A stretch of DNA of 64,000 nucleotides from JACTMZ01 sp044359955 (GTDB taxonomy: Bacteria; Verrucomicrobiota; Verrucomicrobiia; Chthoniobacterales; JACTMZ01). Within the stretch, counting starts at the first letter, position 1; every line of letters starts with the position of its first letter. Made by a program: the position numbers and the translations under genes. The notes under the pieces were generated by a model that was given only the letters and a program-made list of their open reading frames with translations, ran no database searches and had not been told where the DNA came from. Shown here one piece after another: positions 40,447 to 48,539 of the stretch. The stretch is taken from the NCBI GenBank assembly GCA_044359955.1, contig JBIKLF010000001.1:186001-250000 (forward strand). Direction: 5' to 3'.

Positions 40447-41300
40447 AAAATCTATTCGCCATGACTTCGGACGGTAGGGACGCGCGGCTCGCGTGTCCGG
40501 GCAAAGGCAGACGGACGGGTGAGCCACCCGTCCCTATCTGGGTAAGGAATTTGCTGCGCATGGGGATCTTGCTTTTCTGCACGGCTCTGTCGGTCGTCCA
40601 TGCTCATGAACATGTGGAAGTCGGACGTGTCTCTCCGTCGTCGAACCAACTGGCCATATCGGGTCCTTCGCAGCAACTCGCGCTTTACGTTCCGCTACGG
40701 GAATTTTTCAGCGGGTATCTGCCGCAGTTTCCCGGCGGATGGCATGCCTGTGAGTTGACCTTCACCACGGAAGTCAACGCGCTCTATGAAGCGGTCGGGG
40801 CCAATCCCCGCATCGAGATTGTTTCCGTGCAGGGGCCGGCCGGCGGAAATTTCGCGTTCTGGGAGGTCGGGGCGGTCGCGCCAACTTGGTTACGTGCGGC
40901 GGGTTGGACCGGGACCGGTGCAACATTTCCGGTGATTCTGAACGGCGACAACCACGCGCATGGTCGGGCCTTCACCATGGATAAGGCCGGCACTTACTCC
41001 GTGACCTTCCGGGCGGTGGATATGGCGGGAAAATTCACCCCGAGCGCGAACAAGACCATTACCTTCACCGCGCAGCAGCCGCCGAAGTTGTCCATCGGTA
41101 TGGTGGGCTTGGATGTGTCGCTCGCCTTCACCAGCCGTCCGAATCTTACCTATGACCTGCAGGTTTGCACGGATCTGGCGTCCGGCATCTGGACCGGTGT
41201 TGAGTTGCACACATTCATCGATGGCTATGGCGATGTGAAAAACATGAGCGACCCGGTGGCGGGGCGACCACGGGCGTTTTACCGGTTGGTCGAGTATTAG
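40443..41300 (+). CDS. Secreted protein with an HxH surface domain (cassette A, gene 3)
   Basis: 285 residues from ATG at 40443, but 40473-40538 is a palindromic repeat, so residues about 11-32 are repeat-encoded. ATG at 40560 (MGILLFCTALSVVHAHEHVE) starts a normal signal peptide and is probably the working start. The mature part has SNQLAISGPSQQLALYVPLR and NGDNHAHGRAFTMDKAGTYS, resembling the TIGR03769-type surface repeat (HxH, then aFtkxGtY), and a C-terminal fibronectin-like PNLTYDLQVCTDLASGIWTG module. The HxH suggests metal binding. Confidence 0.65.
   Translation: MKNLFAMTSDGRDARLACPGKGRRTGEPPVPIWVRNLLRMGILLFCTALSVVHAHEHVEVGRVSPSSNQLAISGPSQQLALYVPLREFFSGYLPQFPGGWHACELTFTTEVNALYEAVGANPRIEIVSVQGPAGGNFAFWEVGAVAPTWLRAAGWTGTGATFPVILNGDNHAHGRAFTMDKAGTYSVTFRAVDMAGKFTPSANKTITFTAQQPPKLSIGMVGLDVSLAFTSRPNLTYDLQVCTDLASGIWTGVELHTFIDGYGDVKNMSDPVAGRPRAFYRLVEY
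40473..40538. repeat. GGTAGGGAC palindromic element inside the 5' end of a gene
   Basis: Left GGTAGGGACGCGCGGCTCGC with GTGTCCG, right GACGGGTGAGCCACCCGTCC with CTATC: two hairpins with inverted outer ends. A close relative sits at 41348-41413. It lies between the first ATG and the signal-peptide ATG of the 40443 gene. Confidence 0.7.
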
Positions 41301-41730
41301 TGATGCCAAACCCGAAAAGGATCTGGACTATCGGACAAGGTTCTGAGGGTAGGGACACGCGGCTCGCGTGTCCGTTGGAAAGAGAGTGGACGAGCGAGCC
41401 GCTCGTCCCTACCTCAGCCAACAAAGTCTAAAATCTTTTGGGACTTGGTATGAGGAGGATTTTGCCCAGAAGGTAACGAGCATCGGAGCGCGCGGGCGCT
41501 TGGGGCAGATAGCCACAAGCCACCGCGGGGGAGATGAGCGGGAGCGAGGGAGTCAACGTAAGGAAGGAGCGGGAGGGAGTGAGGGCGCGACGCGCCCGGT
41601 GGCGGGTGGCTGGTAAAAAGTGGCGAGTCGGAGGGAATGGCGCGTGGGAGAGGGGTGGAAGAGAGGGATGAGGGCTGAAACTTGAAACTTGAGTGAAAGG
41701 GTGCGGTCCGGTCGCTGCGGCGACCGGAGC
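41301..41730. other. Intergenic stretch with palindromic repeats, no gene seen
   Basis: Contains the GGTAGGGAC element (41348-41413) and the hairpin GGTCGC-TGCG-GCGACC (41710-41725) related to the 43-bp element. Frames in between are Pro/Ser/Arg-rich low-complexity shadows. It separates the plus-strand cassette A from the minus-strand genes. Confidence 0.55.
41348..41413. repeat. GGTAGGGAC palindromic element
   Basis: Left GGTAGGGACACGCGGCTCGC with GTGTCCG, right GGACGAGCGAGCCGCTCGTC with CCTACC. It is a perfect-ended dyad of 66 bases, a sister of 40473-40538; its right half recurs at 38362-38378. Confidence 0.75.
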
Positions 41731-42333
41731 CTAACGGGGAAGGGTGGGGTGGGGGGCGCGGAGGATTTCGCGGGGGCGTTGTTGCGTGCTGGGGTTTTCG
41801 AGGAAATGGAGGAGCCAGTCGACGGCTTGAGCGGGTGAGAGCCAGGGGCGGGCGCGGCGGAGTTTGAGGTAGTCGCGCCAGCATTCTTGGCGCCAGACGG
41901 CGCCGAGTTCTTGTTGGGCCCACTGTTCGTAGTCCGCCCACCAACGGAGGAGGGGTTCGCTGGCGATGAGGAGTTCGTCCGTGCTGCCGCTGCGGAGGCG
42001 GGACATGTCATAACGTCCGGGGGTCATTTGCCCGCTGGCGAGGAAGATGCGGTGGCAGCGGCGGATGTAGAGCAGGCCGGTGGCTCGCGGATCGTGCGGA
42101 CGCCATCCGGCGCAGAAGCCGTGGAGTTCGATCCACCCGTTTTCGCGCTCGATGCGGTAAAGGCTGGTGCCTTCGCCGCCGGTTTCGGTGCGGGCGATGC
42201 GTTGCATTCCTGACCGGAGGAGTGCGTTGCCCTCGGGGTGACGCACGTCGCGGCCCCAGAGATACATCTGCTGGGCGAGTCCGTCGGTCAGGTCGCGGAT
42301 GAGTCCGCGCAGGCGCGAGTCAGGGATGCTCAT
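41731..42333 (-). CDS. Hypothetical protein, 200 aa
   Basis: A soluble, Trp/Arg-rich protein without a signal peptide: LRGLIRDLTDGLAQQMYLWG, SLYRIERENGWIELHGFCAG, GLLYIRRCHRIFLAS, and LRRWWADYEQWAQQELGAVW. It looks like a conserved phylum-specific family but I cannot name it. It is the last gene of the minus-strand group headed by 46070, separated from the PEP-CTERM gene by a strong hairpin, so probably expressed separately. Confidence 0.6.
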   Translation of the reverse strand: MSIPDSRLRGLIRDLTDGLAQQMYLWGRDVRHPEGNALLRSGMQRIARTETGGEGTSLYRIERENGWIELHGFCAGWRPHDPRATGLLYIRRCHRIFLASGQMTPGRYDMSRLRSGSTDELLIASEPLLRWWADYEQWAQQELGAVWRQECWRDYLKLRRARPWLSPAQAVDWLLHFLENPSTQQRPREILRAPHPTLPR

Positions 42334-42348
42334 GGATCAGGTTGGAGG

Positions 42349-42372
42349 GGCGGGAGGCTGGTGCCTCCCGCC
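42349..42372. terminator. GC-rich hairpin after the cassette B PEP-CTERM gene
   Basis: GGCGGGAGGC-TGGT-GCCTCCCGCC, ten perfect pairs, lies 22 bases after the stop at 42394 in its reading direction and 16 bases before the 42333 start. No T tract follows, so it may act as an attenuator or stabilise the 3' end rather than terminate on its own. Confidence 0.5.
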
Positions 42373-42393
42373 CGACAACCAACGTTGTGGCGA

Positions 42394-43176
42394 TCAGCTC
42401 TGACGGCTGCGTTTGCGCCAGCGCAGGAGCGCGAGGGCACCGGCGCCGAGTCCGAGCAGGGCGTAGGTGGAAGGCTCGGGCACGGCTGAGATTTCGGCCG
42501 TGTAGTCACCGACTTGCGAAAAGCCGACGAAGACGTGCTCATGGCCGCCGGCGAGAACAGCAAGGCTGTTGTTATCAAGAGTGTCGCCGGGCGAGGAACT
42601 CGACCAGAGGGCGGTTGGGTTGCCGAAGCCGTCCGCGGTCCAGGCCGAGATCGTGCCGCCGGTCACCGCACCGAGCGTGTAGATGACGTCGAAGGTATGG
42701 TCTTCCGCAGAGAAGCCGATGAAGGGAAGTCCGGCCACCTGGGTGGTGGGCAGAACGTAAAGCGTCTGGCCTGAGCCCACGCCGGTGAAGTCCCATTGAG
42801 TGCCGCCCGGGCGTGTCAGGGTGAGGCTTGGCACACCGGTATCGATCCAAGTGGTGAGATCACCCGGTTCCCATTTCCATTCGTTTTCGCCATCGTGTAC
42901 GTCAGGTGTGCCGGGGAATCCGTTCCCTCCAATTGGACCCGGCGCGTTTGTAGCCGCGTGGAAATGGTAGTGAATCTCCCAGTCTCCCGGCTCGTGCTCG
43001 TGGTAATCGATGTCGCCATGGCCGCCCTGCCAGTAGGCGTTGGTCGGTGCGGTTGCCGAGAGGCTGAAGTTGAAAGTGCCGCTTGCGGACTGCGCAAATA
43101 CGGAACTTGTGCCCAGGATCATCGCAACCGCGGCGAGAGCCGCGAGCGCGAACGAACTGATTGTTAGTTTTTTCAT
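42394..43176 (-). CDS. PEP-CTERM-anchored His-rich surface protein (cassette B, gene 4)
   Basis: 260 residues. A signal peptide (ALAALAAVAMILGTSSVFAQ) precedes GGHGDIDYHEHEPGDWEIHY with further His (HFHAATNAP), then a beta-rich domain. GGHEHVFVGFSQVGDYTAEI repeats the HxH...F...G.Y pattern seen in cassette A. The end VPEPSTYALLGLGAGALALL with RWRKRSRQS is a full exosortase sorting signal. The number of surface His suggests metal binding. The upstream frame before Met at 43176 is leader sequence. Confidence 0.88.
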   Translation of the reverse strand: MKKLTISSFALAALAAVAMILGTSSVFAQSASGTFNFSLSATAPTNAYWQGGHGDIDYHEHEPGDWEIHYHFHAATNAPGPIGGNGFPGTPDVHDGENEWKWEPGDLTTWIDTGVPSLTLTRPGGTQWDFTGVGSGQTLYVLPTTQVAGLPFIGFSAEDHTFDVIYTLGAVTGGTISAWTADGFGNPTALWSSSSPGDTLDNNSLAVLAGGHEHVFVGFSQVGDYTAEISAVPEPSTYALLGLGAGALALLRWRKRSRQS

Positions 43177-43240
43177 TAGTTGTCTTTCGTGTGTGTTTTG
43201 GTTTTTGCATTTTCCGGGCGTCACGCGACGGCCGGGAAGG

Positions 43241-44404
43241 TCAGGGTGAGGTCAGGTCTGTTAGCACCCGGAGGAAGGCGCGATCGGTCAGGCTGCCATT
43301 GAACAGGTAATCAAACTCGTCAATACCCGCAGCCACATTGCGGGGTGGACCCTGCGTGGTGAGAAGGCTGTTGCTCCAGCTCACGTTCAGATCGGTCGTA
43401 GCTTGCGGAGCGATGGAGAGGTCCGAGGCATTGGTGCGCTGGCGCACGGTGAAAAGCCATGCATTGCCGCTGGTCTGTAGGCGCGGGCTGATGAGCGCGG
43501 CATCGGGAACAAGAGGATTTCCGCCGAAGGCGTATTCTTCGGTGTTGTCATAGCCGTCGAGATCGGGATCGGCTCCGGGGCCGCTGATTGCCGGATCGGC
43601 GGCTTGCGATGCGCTGAACGACGAACTGCGCCATGAGGCGTAGGTCATCAAGGACGGCGAGGGAATCTGCCACTGCTCGACGCCGAAATAGAGAGGAAGA
43701 GGCTGGCTCTCGATGGTCTGGCCTCCAGAGACGAGGGTGCCACTGACGACGAGCCAGACGCGGAACATCCCGGAGGCGGTCAGGGCGAGGTTGAGGTGGC
43801 CGTGTCCGCCGGAGAAAAGCCAGTAATCATTGGTGTAGCCTTGAACAGAAGAGAGTTGGAGCAGGGGAGAGGTAGTGCCCGGCGGCACCTCGTAACCAAA
43901 GAATTGCCCGGCGCCGGGACTGGTCAGATTTTCAATCGAGTGGACGCGCAAACGCACCTGCCGGTCGTCGGGGCCGGCCCCGGTGAAAGTATTTGCCGGG
44001 ACACCATACGCAGCGAAACCGAGGTAGAGGGCTCTCCTGGTGGAAGAGCTGCTCTGCGAAGACGGAAAGGACCAGAACGTCCCGCCGACTGGTCCGAGGA
44101 ACGACCATTGGTCGCCCATTGGGACCGCGGTGCGCTGATTGGTCACAGCGTAAGCGATTGCGTTGGTGCCGTTGTATTGTGTTCCGCCGGAATCATTGCG
44201 GAATCCGAGCGAGAATGTTCGGCTTGTCGTGTTATAGGAGACATTAATGTCGACATGCGGCGATTGGACCACCGCGTAGCCGGGACCTACGGTCGGCACG
44301 GGCGTGCCTGCGGTGTTGGCGACAAGCACGGTATTGGTCTGGGCCGCGGCGCGAACCGGAACCAGAAACACAAATACAGCGAGTGCCGACATTAACCGCT
44401 TCAT
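43241..44404 (-). CDS. Secreted HxH protein with C-terminal DPDxDG module (cassette B, gene 3)
   Basis: 387 residues with a signal peptide (MKRLMSALAVFVFLVPVRAA). A central beta domain contains YWLFSGGHGHLNLALTASGM and FRVWLVVSG, the same GHxHxxxxxTxSGxxR/Y pattern as the other cassette proteins. The C-terminal module SGPGADPDLDGYDNTEEYAF with GGNP and a beta-sandwich tail also ends the giant protein at 59387. ATG at 44404 overlaps the stop of the prepilin-like gene, so the genes are coupled. Confidence 0.8.
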   Translation of the reverse strand: MKRLMSALAVFVFLVPVRAAAQTNTVLVANTAGTPVPTVGPGYAVVQSPHVDINVSYNTTSRTFSLGFRNDSGGTQYNGTNAIAYAVTNQRTAVPMGDQWSFLGPVGGTFWSFPSSQSSSSTRRALYLGFAAYGVPANTFTGAGPDDRQVRLRVHSIENLTSPGAGQFFGYEVPPGTTSPLLQLSSVQGYTNDYWLFSGGHGHLNLALTASGMFRVWLVVSGTLVSGGQTIESQPLPLYFGVEQWQIPSPSLMTYASWRSSSFSASQAADPAISGPGADPDLDGYDNTEEYAFGGNPLVPDAALISPRLQTSGNAWLFTVRQRTNASDLSIAPQATTDLNVSWSNSLLTTQGPPRNVAAGIDEFDYLFNGSLTDRAFLRVLTDLTSP

Positions 44405-45117
44405 CAATAGACTTTCGAGATGTCGTCGCCGTTCTCGATGCGGCGTTTGATTTCCGATGCGGCAATGTTTTGCACGTGGCCATCGGCAAAGAGGTAATTG
44501 GAAGAACCAGCGTCGCCTTCGCCCTCCGGATCGCCACCGTAAGCATCCGGCCAAGTCTCTGCGCGGAAGCCGTCCCAAGAGGAGATATCGCCGCAGATGT
44601 GGTCCTCGGTCGGGGCTGTGCCTTTGTTCGTCGAGGCGAGAAAGAGCAAGATAACGCGCGAGAACGAAGCGATGCGGTTGATGTTGTTATAGACCGGCTC
44701 GTTCGGATCAACCTCGCCGAACTCGTTGGCGTAGGCCGCTTCGTTGACCCGCGCGGTCATTAGGTAGCTGGTGCCTCCTTGGGCTAAACGCTGGGGACCT
44801 TTGGGATCGACAGGGGAAATCCGGATGCGGTCGTAATTTCTGCCGAGTGGTCCGCGAAGCTCGTTGATCCAATAGTTGGTACCACCATGGTGTGTGCCCG
44901 GAAGTTTTCCGTTGTTCTCGGCGGCGTAGAGGTGGATGCCGGCGCCGATGGATTTCATGTTGGAGGCGCATTTCGAGCGCTGGCTGGATTCCATCGCCCC
45001 CCCGATGGCGGGGACGGCCAAGGCGGCCAGCACGGCGATGATGGCGATGACGACCAGCAACTCCACCAGGCTGAAAGCACGGTGAGAATCGGCCGAATAC
45101 CGAAAAGGAGTGCGCAT
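44404..45117 (-). CDS. Prepilin-like H-X9-DG-type protein (cassette B, gene 2)
   Basis: 237 residues. HRAFSLVELLVVIAIIAVLA is the prepilin cleavage and membrane segment with Glu at +5; the C-terminus has GDAGSSNYLFADGHVQNIAA. The residue ten before the DG is Asp rather than His, so the H-X9-DG motif is degenerate. Start at 45117 gives a short leader; Met at 45159 is an alternative. It probably forms a pseudopilus or is anchored in the inner membrane. Confidence 0.88.
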   Translation of the reverse strand: MRTPFRYSADSHRAFSLVELLVVIAIIAVLAALAVPAIGGAMESSQRSKCASNMKSIGAGIHLYAAENNGKLPGTHHGGTNYWINELRGPLGRNYDRIRISPVDPKGPQRLAQGGTSYLMTARVNEAAYANEFGEVDPNEPVYNNINRIASFSRVILLFLASTNKGTAPTEDHICGDISSWDGFRAETWPDAYGGDPEGEGDAGSSNYLFADGHVQNIAASEIKRRIENGDDISKVY

Positions 45118-45170
45118 TTTCTCAGATTGGCCCAAAAAATTGGCACTGAAGGGATGCATGGGCACTGTTT

Positions 45171-46070
45171 TTAGTAAGCGAAGCTGAGGCCGACGTTGGC
45201 CCAGACAATATTGTCTTGGTCGATTTGCTGCATGGCCTCCAAGGAGACCGAGTAGTTCACGCCGGCGAAGACGGAGACGTAATCGTTCAGCGCCACGGTG
45301 GCTTGCAGGCCGAACTGGAAGTTGTTCCATCCGTAATACTCGGCGGTGTTGTAGCCGAAGTTGAGGCCGAGCAGCGCGTAAGGTTGCAGGCTGACGAGGT
45401 CTTCGTAGACCGGCACGTCGCCGTCGAGCCGCAACTCCATGAAGCCGCCGGGATTGCTGTTGTTCAGATCCCAGATGAGGTTGGCGCTGGGAATGACGTA
45501 AGGAATGAGGGTCGTGCCGACGGCGATGAAGAGTTCGTGGCCGAAGGTGTTGTGCACGTGGCTGTCGTGGCTTTCTTCTTCCTCGTGCTCGTCGTCATGT
45601 CCCTCTTCCTCGGCGTGGTCATCGTGTCCGTGGTCATCTGCGCCCCCCGCGTAGGAGGGTACGTAACGGAAGTTGTAGCCGGGCACGATGAAGACCGGTC
45701 CGATCTCAATGTTGTAGGCCACGGTGAAATCCCATTCGGAAAAGCTGTTGCCGGTGCCGATGCCGTTCCAGGCGCTGATGGCCAAGTCGCCGATTTGCAC
45801 TCCGACTTCATTGACGTAGGCGCCATCCGGTCCTGTCTCATCAACCCCATAGTGGACGTGCCGGCTTTCCCAACCGGTGGTGGCATTGACGCCCCACCAG
45901 CGGTCGGCGTTGTCCGCCCCCTCGACCGGGATCGCAGTCTCTTGCAGGCCCAGGGTTTCGTTAACGGTGGCGCGCTCGGTGGCACGATGGGCGTGGGCCG
46001 GTCCGTGGGACCAGAGGTCAGAGGTTGTGACCACTAAGACGCCGGAAACTAATAATGACTTGATTTTCAT
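45171..46070 (-). CDS. Putative outer-membrane beta-barrel with a His/Asp/Glu-rich loop (cassette B, gene 1)
   Basis: 299 residues with a signal peptide and a His-rich mature start (SHGPAHAHRATERA). Barrel-like strands (FTVAYNIEIGPVFIVPGYNF, PYALLGLNFGYNTAEYYGWN, YVSVFAGVNYSVSLEA) end in the aromatic VGLSFAY expected of an outer-membrane protein. Residues about 145-178 are a long loop of repeated HD/HE pairs (DDHGHDDHAEEEGHDDEHEE...), a classic metal-chelating stretch. A 17-bp palindrome lies 9 bases upstream of the ATG. I infer uptake or sensing of a divalent metal, zinc being most likely. Confidence 0.75.
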   Translation of the reverse strand: MKIKSLLVSGVLVVTTSDLWSHGPAHAHRATERATVNETLGLQETAIPVEGADNADRWWGVNATTGWESRHVHYGVDETGPDGAYVNEVGVQIGDLAISAWNGIGTGNSFSEWDFTVAYNIEIGPVFIVPGYNFRYVPSYAGGADDHGHDDHAEEEGHDDEHEEEESHDSHVHNTFGHELFIAVGTTLIPYVIPSANLIWDLNNSNPGGFMELRLDGDVPVYEDLVSLQPYALLGLNFGYNTAEYYGWNNFQFGLQATVALNDYVSVFAGVNYSVSLEAMQQIDQDNIVWANVGLSFAY

Positions 46071-46079
46071 AATTCAATA

Positions 46080-46096
46080 CCATTAATTAGTAATGG
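46080..46096. promoter_or_regulatory. Palindromic operator in front of the His-rich barrel gene
   Basis: CCATTA-ATTAG-TAATGG, six perfect pairs around five bases, 9 bases before the start codon of 45171-46070 in an AT-rich patch. Size, spacing and AT content resemble Zur/Fur-family operators. A repressor bound here would block the leader of the cassette B transcript. The identity of the regulator is inference. Confidence 0.5.
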
Positions 46097-46147
46097 CAGG
46101 CCCGTTACTGCGTCAAGCGCGTTTGCAATTTTTTTTCGGGGTCCAGG

Positions 46148-48442
46148 TCAGTGGACCGGCAGGACGATGCTCTGCTGATCAAGGTAGCCGCGAATTTCGA
46201 GTCCGTGGCGGATGGCGGTGAGGATGACGGCGCCGCATTGTTCTTGGTCGAAGATTTCCGCGCCGGTGGCGGCGAGCCGGGCGCGCAAGGCGGGTTCGTC
46301 CGATCCTTCACGGAAGGGATCGGCGCGGTTGAGCACGATGACGGCCGGACGCACGGCGCGGAGAAATGGTTCGGTCGCGGCGAGGTCTGCGTCATGGCGT
46401 CCGATCACCACGACATCGCTGCGCAGTTCATCGCCGTAGCGCTGAACAAGGGCGTCTTCGGTTGTGGCGCCGGAATCGGACATGAGCAAGACGCGAAAAC
46501 CTTCGAGGTCGACGCGGGCGACGATGCACTGGTCGTCAGCCTGGCGGGCGGTTTCGCCGGGTGGTGGGTGGAGAACGCGAACCGTGGTGTTTCTCCCGAT
46601 GTGGTCGACATCACCGGGCAGGCTGAAGGATTTTCCGCGTCCGGACGAAGCGAGGGCCGTGTGGAAATTTTTGCGGGTGCGGGATCGGTCGCGCAGGGCG
46701 GAGTCGATGACGCGCCATGGCCGGGCGGCTTCGAGGGCAAGGACCGCGCCGCCGAGGTGATCGGCATCGCCGTGGGTGACGAGGAGCGCATCGAGCCGGG
46801 TGACGCCGGCGGCGCGCAGGGAGGGTTCGATGATGCGGCGGAAATCATTTTCCGACCCGGTGTCGAGCAACCAGGCCTGTTCCCTGGTGCGCACGAGTTG
46901 CGCCCCTCCGTTGCCGAGGTCGAACACGGTGAGCTGCGCGGTGGGTTGCATCCATCCGGGAGGAAATTGCAGGTAGGATCCGGGTAGTGCGGCGGTGCCC
47001 TCGACGACGCCGATCAGGAGCGTGGCGAGTCCCCACGAGGCATTGTTGAAGACGGCGGCCAGCCAGAGCGAAACCGCGCCGGTGACGAGGGCGAGCATGG
47101 AGACGGCGAGAATGGCGAAGGCGAGGGGCACCGAGAGCATATTGGCCGGGATGGCGAGGAGCGGGAGGAGATGGAAGACGGCGATGGTGAGCGGCAGGCT
47201 GCCGAGCCATGCCGCGGAGGAAACGCCGAGGGTCGAGGCGAGTTCGTGGCCGGTCTCGGAGGCCATTTTCTGCCCCTTGGTGTAAAGCTGGCGCGGGAGA
47301 AAGGGATCGGGACGCAGACGCGCGGAGAAAAATTCCTGGAGCGGGGGCGAAAGCAAAAAAATGGCGGCGACGATGCTGAAAGACATTTGGAATCCCGCCG
47401 AGAAAAGCTGGTTGGTGTCCTGGCCGAGCAGGAGCAGGGCCGCCGCCGCGAGGCTGTTGGCCGGAGAAACCGGGCGGTCGAGGAGGAATCCGGCAAAGGC
47501 GACCGAGAGCATGACGGCGGCGCGGACGCTCGGCGGCGAAGCGCCGGTTATGAGCGCGTAGAAGAAAAGCGAAGGGATAATGACGAGCACCGCCCGCCGC
47601 CGGCTCAAGCCGAGCGGACGGAGCAGGAGCCAGAGCAGGAGGGCCACCATGCCGACGTGCAATCCGCTCACGCTGAACAAATGGTAGGTCCCGGTGCGGC
47701 GGAAGGCGTCCGCATATTCGTCGGCTTCCGTATCGCGGGCCCCGAGGGTGAGGCCGGCGATGAGGGCGCGGATGTGCGGGGCGTCCGCGAGTCCGACCCC
47801 GAGGGTACCCAGCATCCAAGCGCGGGCCCCGAGGGCCGCGCTGCGCAGCGGCGAGCCTTGGTCGCGGTCGAGCCGGCGGGCGGTTGAATCGCGGCCGGAC
47901 CGCAATTCGAGGAAAACGCCCTGACGCCCCCACCACTCGGCCGCATTGAATCCGGCGGGATTGCGCGGTGGTGCGATGCGGGAGAGAAGACCGCTGATGG
48001 CCCAACGGTCGCCGTAGCGCGGGGGGGTTCGGGTGGACCAACGGACGACCACCTTGCCCGGGAGGGCAAGGCGGCGGCCCTCCAAGTCCCAGCGCTCGAC
48101 GCGCATGGTCGCGCGATAGACGCCGGGAGGATTTTCTTTCGGCTCTTCGGTCAGGATACCGGTCACGCGCGCCTCCCGCGGTTGATCGGCGATATGTTCA
48201 GCCCAGAGGAGTCCGGGGTCGTCGCGCCACTGCCAAGTGTGCGCCAAGGCAAAGGCGGAGGCGGCCGTGACGCAGAGGGCCGGCGTGCCGCCGCGCCACA
48301 AGGCAAGGGGGAGCGCGGCGAGGAAGAGTATAAAAAGAATACGTGTATCGGGTGCGAGAAATTCCGCGAGCAAGATGCCGGTGACGGCCGAGAGGGCGAG
48401 CCCGGCCAGAGGGAGACGGGGCGGCGGGCCGGACAGCATCAA
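46148..48442 (-). CDS. comEC: DNA-uptake channel protein ComEC/Rec2
   Basis: 764 residues. N-terminal membrane helices with a short periplasmic OB-like part come first, then the competence domain (LIAGLTLGARDTEADEYADA, TYHLFSVSGLHVGMVALLLW, LITGASPPSVRAAVMLSVAF). A C-terminal metallo-beta-lactamase-like domain follows with LLVTHGDADHLGGAVLALEA (about 553) and the VLLMSDSGATTEDALVQRYG region. It carries transforming single-stranded DNA across the inner membrane. It is full length. The pseudopilin genes upstream are on the same strand but are more likely a separate unit. Confidence 0.9.
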   Translation of the reverse strand: MMLSGPPPRLPLAGLALSAVTGILLAEFLAPDTRILFILFLAALPLALWRGGTPALCVTAASAFALAHTWQWRDDPGLLWAEHIADQPREARVTGILTEEPKENPPGVYRATMRVERWDLEGRRLALPGKVVVRWSTRTPPRYGDRWAISGLLSRIAPPRNPAGFNAAEWWGRQGVFLELRSGRDSTARRLDRDQGSPLRSAALGARAWMLGTLGVGLADAPHIRALIAGLTLGARDTEADEYADAFRRTGTYHLFSVSGLHVGMVALLLWLLLRPLGLSRRRAVLVIIPSLFFYALITGASPPSVRAAVMLSVAFAGFLLDRPVSPANSLAAAALLLLGQDTNQLFSAGFQMSFSIVAAIFLLSPPLQEFFSARLRPDPFLPRQLYTKGQKMASETGHELASTLGVSSAAWLGSLPLTIAVFHLLPLLAIPANMLSVPLAFAILAVSMLALVTGAVSLWLAAVFNNASWGLATLLIGVVEGTAALPGSYLQFPPGWMQPTAQLTVFDLGNGGAQLVRTREQAWLLDTGSENDFRRIIEPSLRAAGVTRLDALLVTHGDADHLGGAVLALEAARPWRVIDSALRDRSRTRKNFHTALASSGRGKSFSLPGDVDHIGRNTTVRVLHPPPGETARQADDQCIVARVDLEGFRVLLMSDSGATTEDALVQRYGDELRSDVVVIGRHDADLAATEPFLRAVRPAVIVLNRADPFREGSDEPALRARLAATGAEIFDQEQCGAVILTAIRHGLEIRGYLDQQSIVLPVH

Positions 48443-48539
48443 GCGGTTTTACGGTCCGGCTCTGGAGACGACAACCGGTATTGCGCAGCGAGGCGGCCGG
48501 AATTTGAGCTTGAGAGCGGGCGGGCGCAGGGTGCGACCA

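Noticed and set aside
45216..46037. 273-codon plus-strand frame
   Set aside because: Antisense to the His-rich barrel protein; Val/Gly-rich shadow without a start site.
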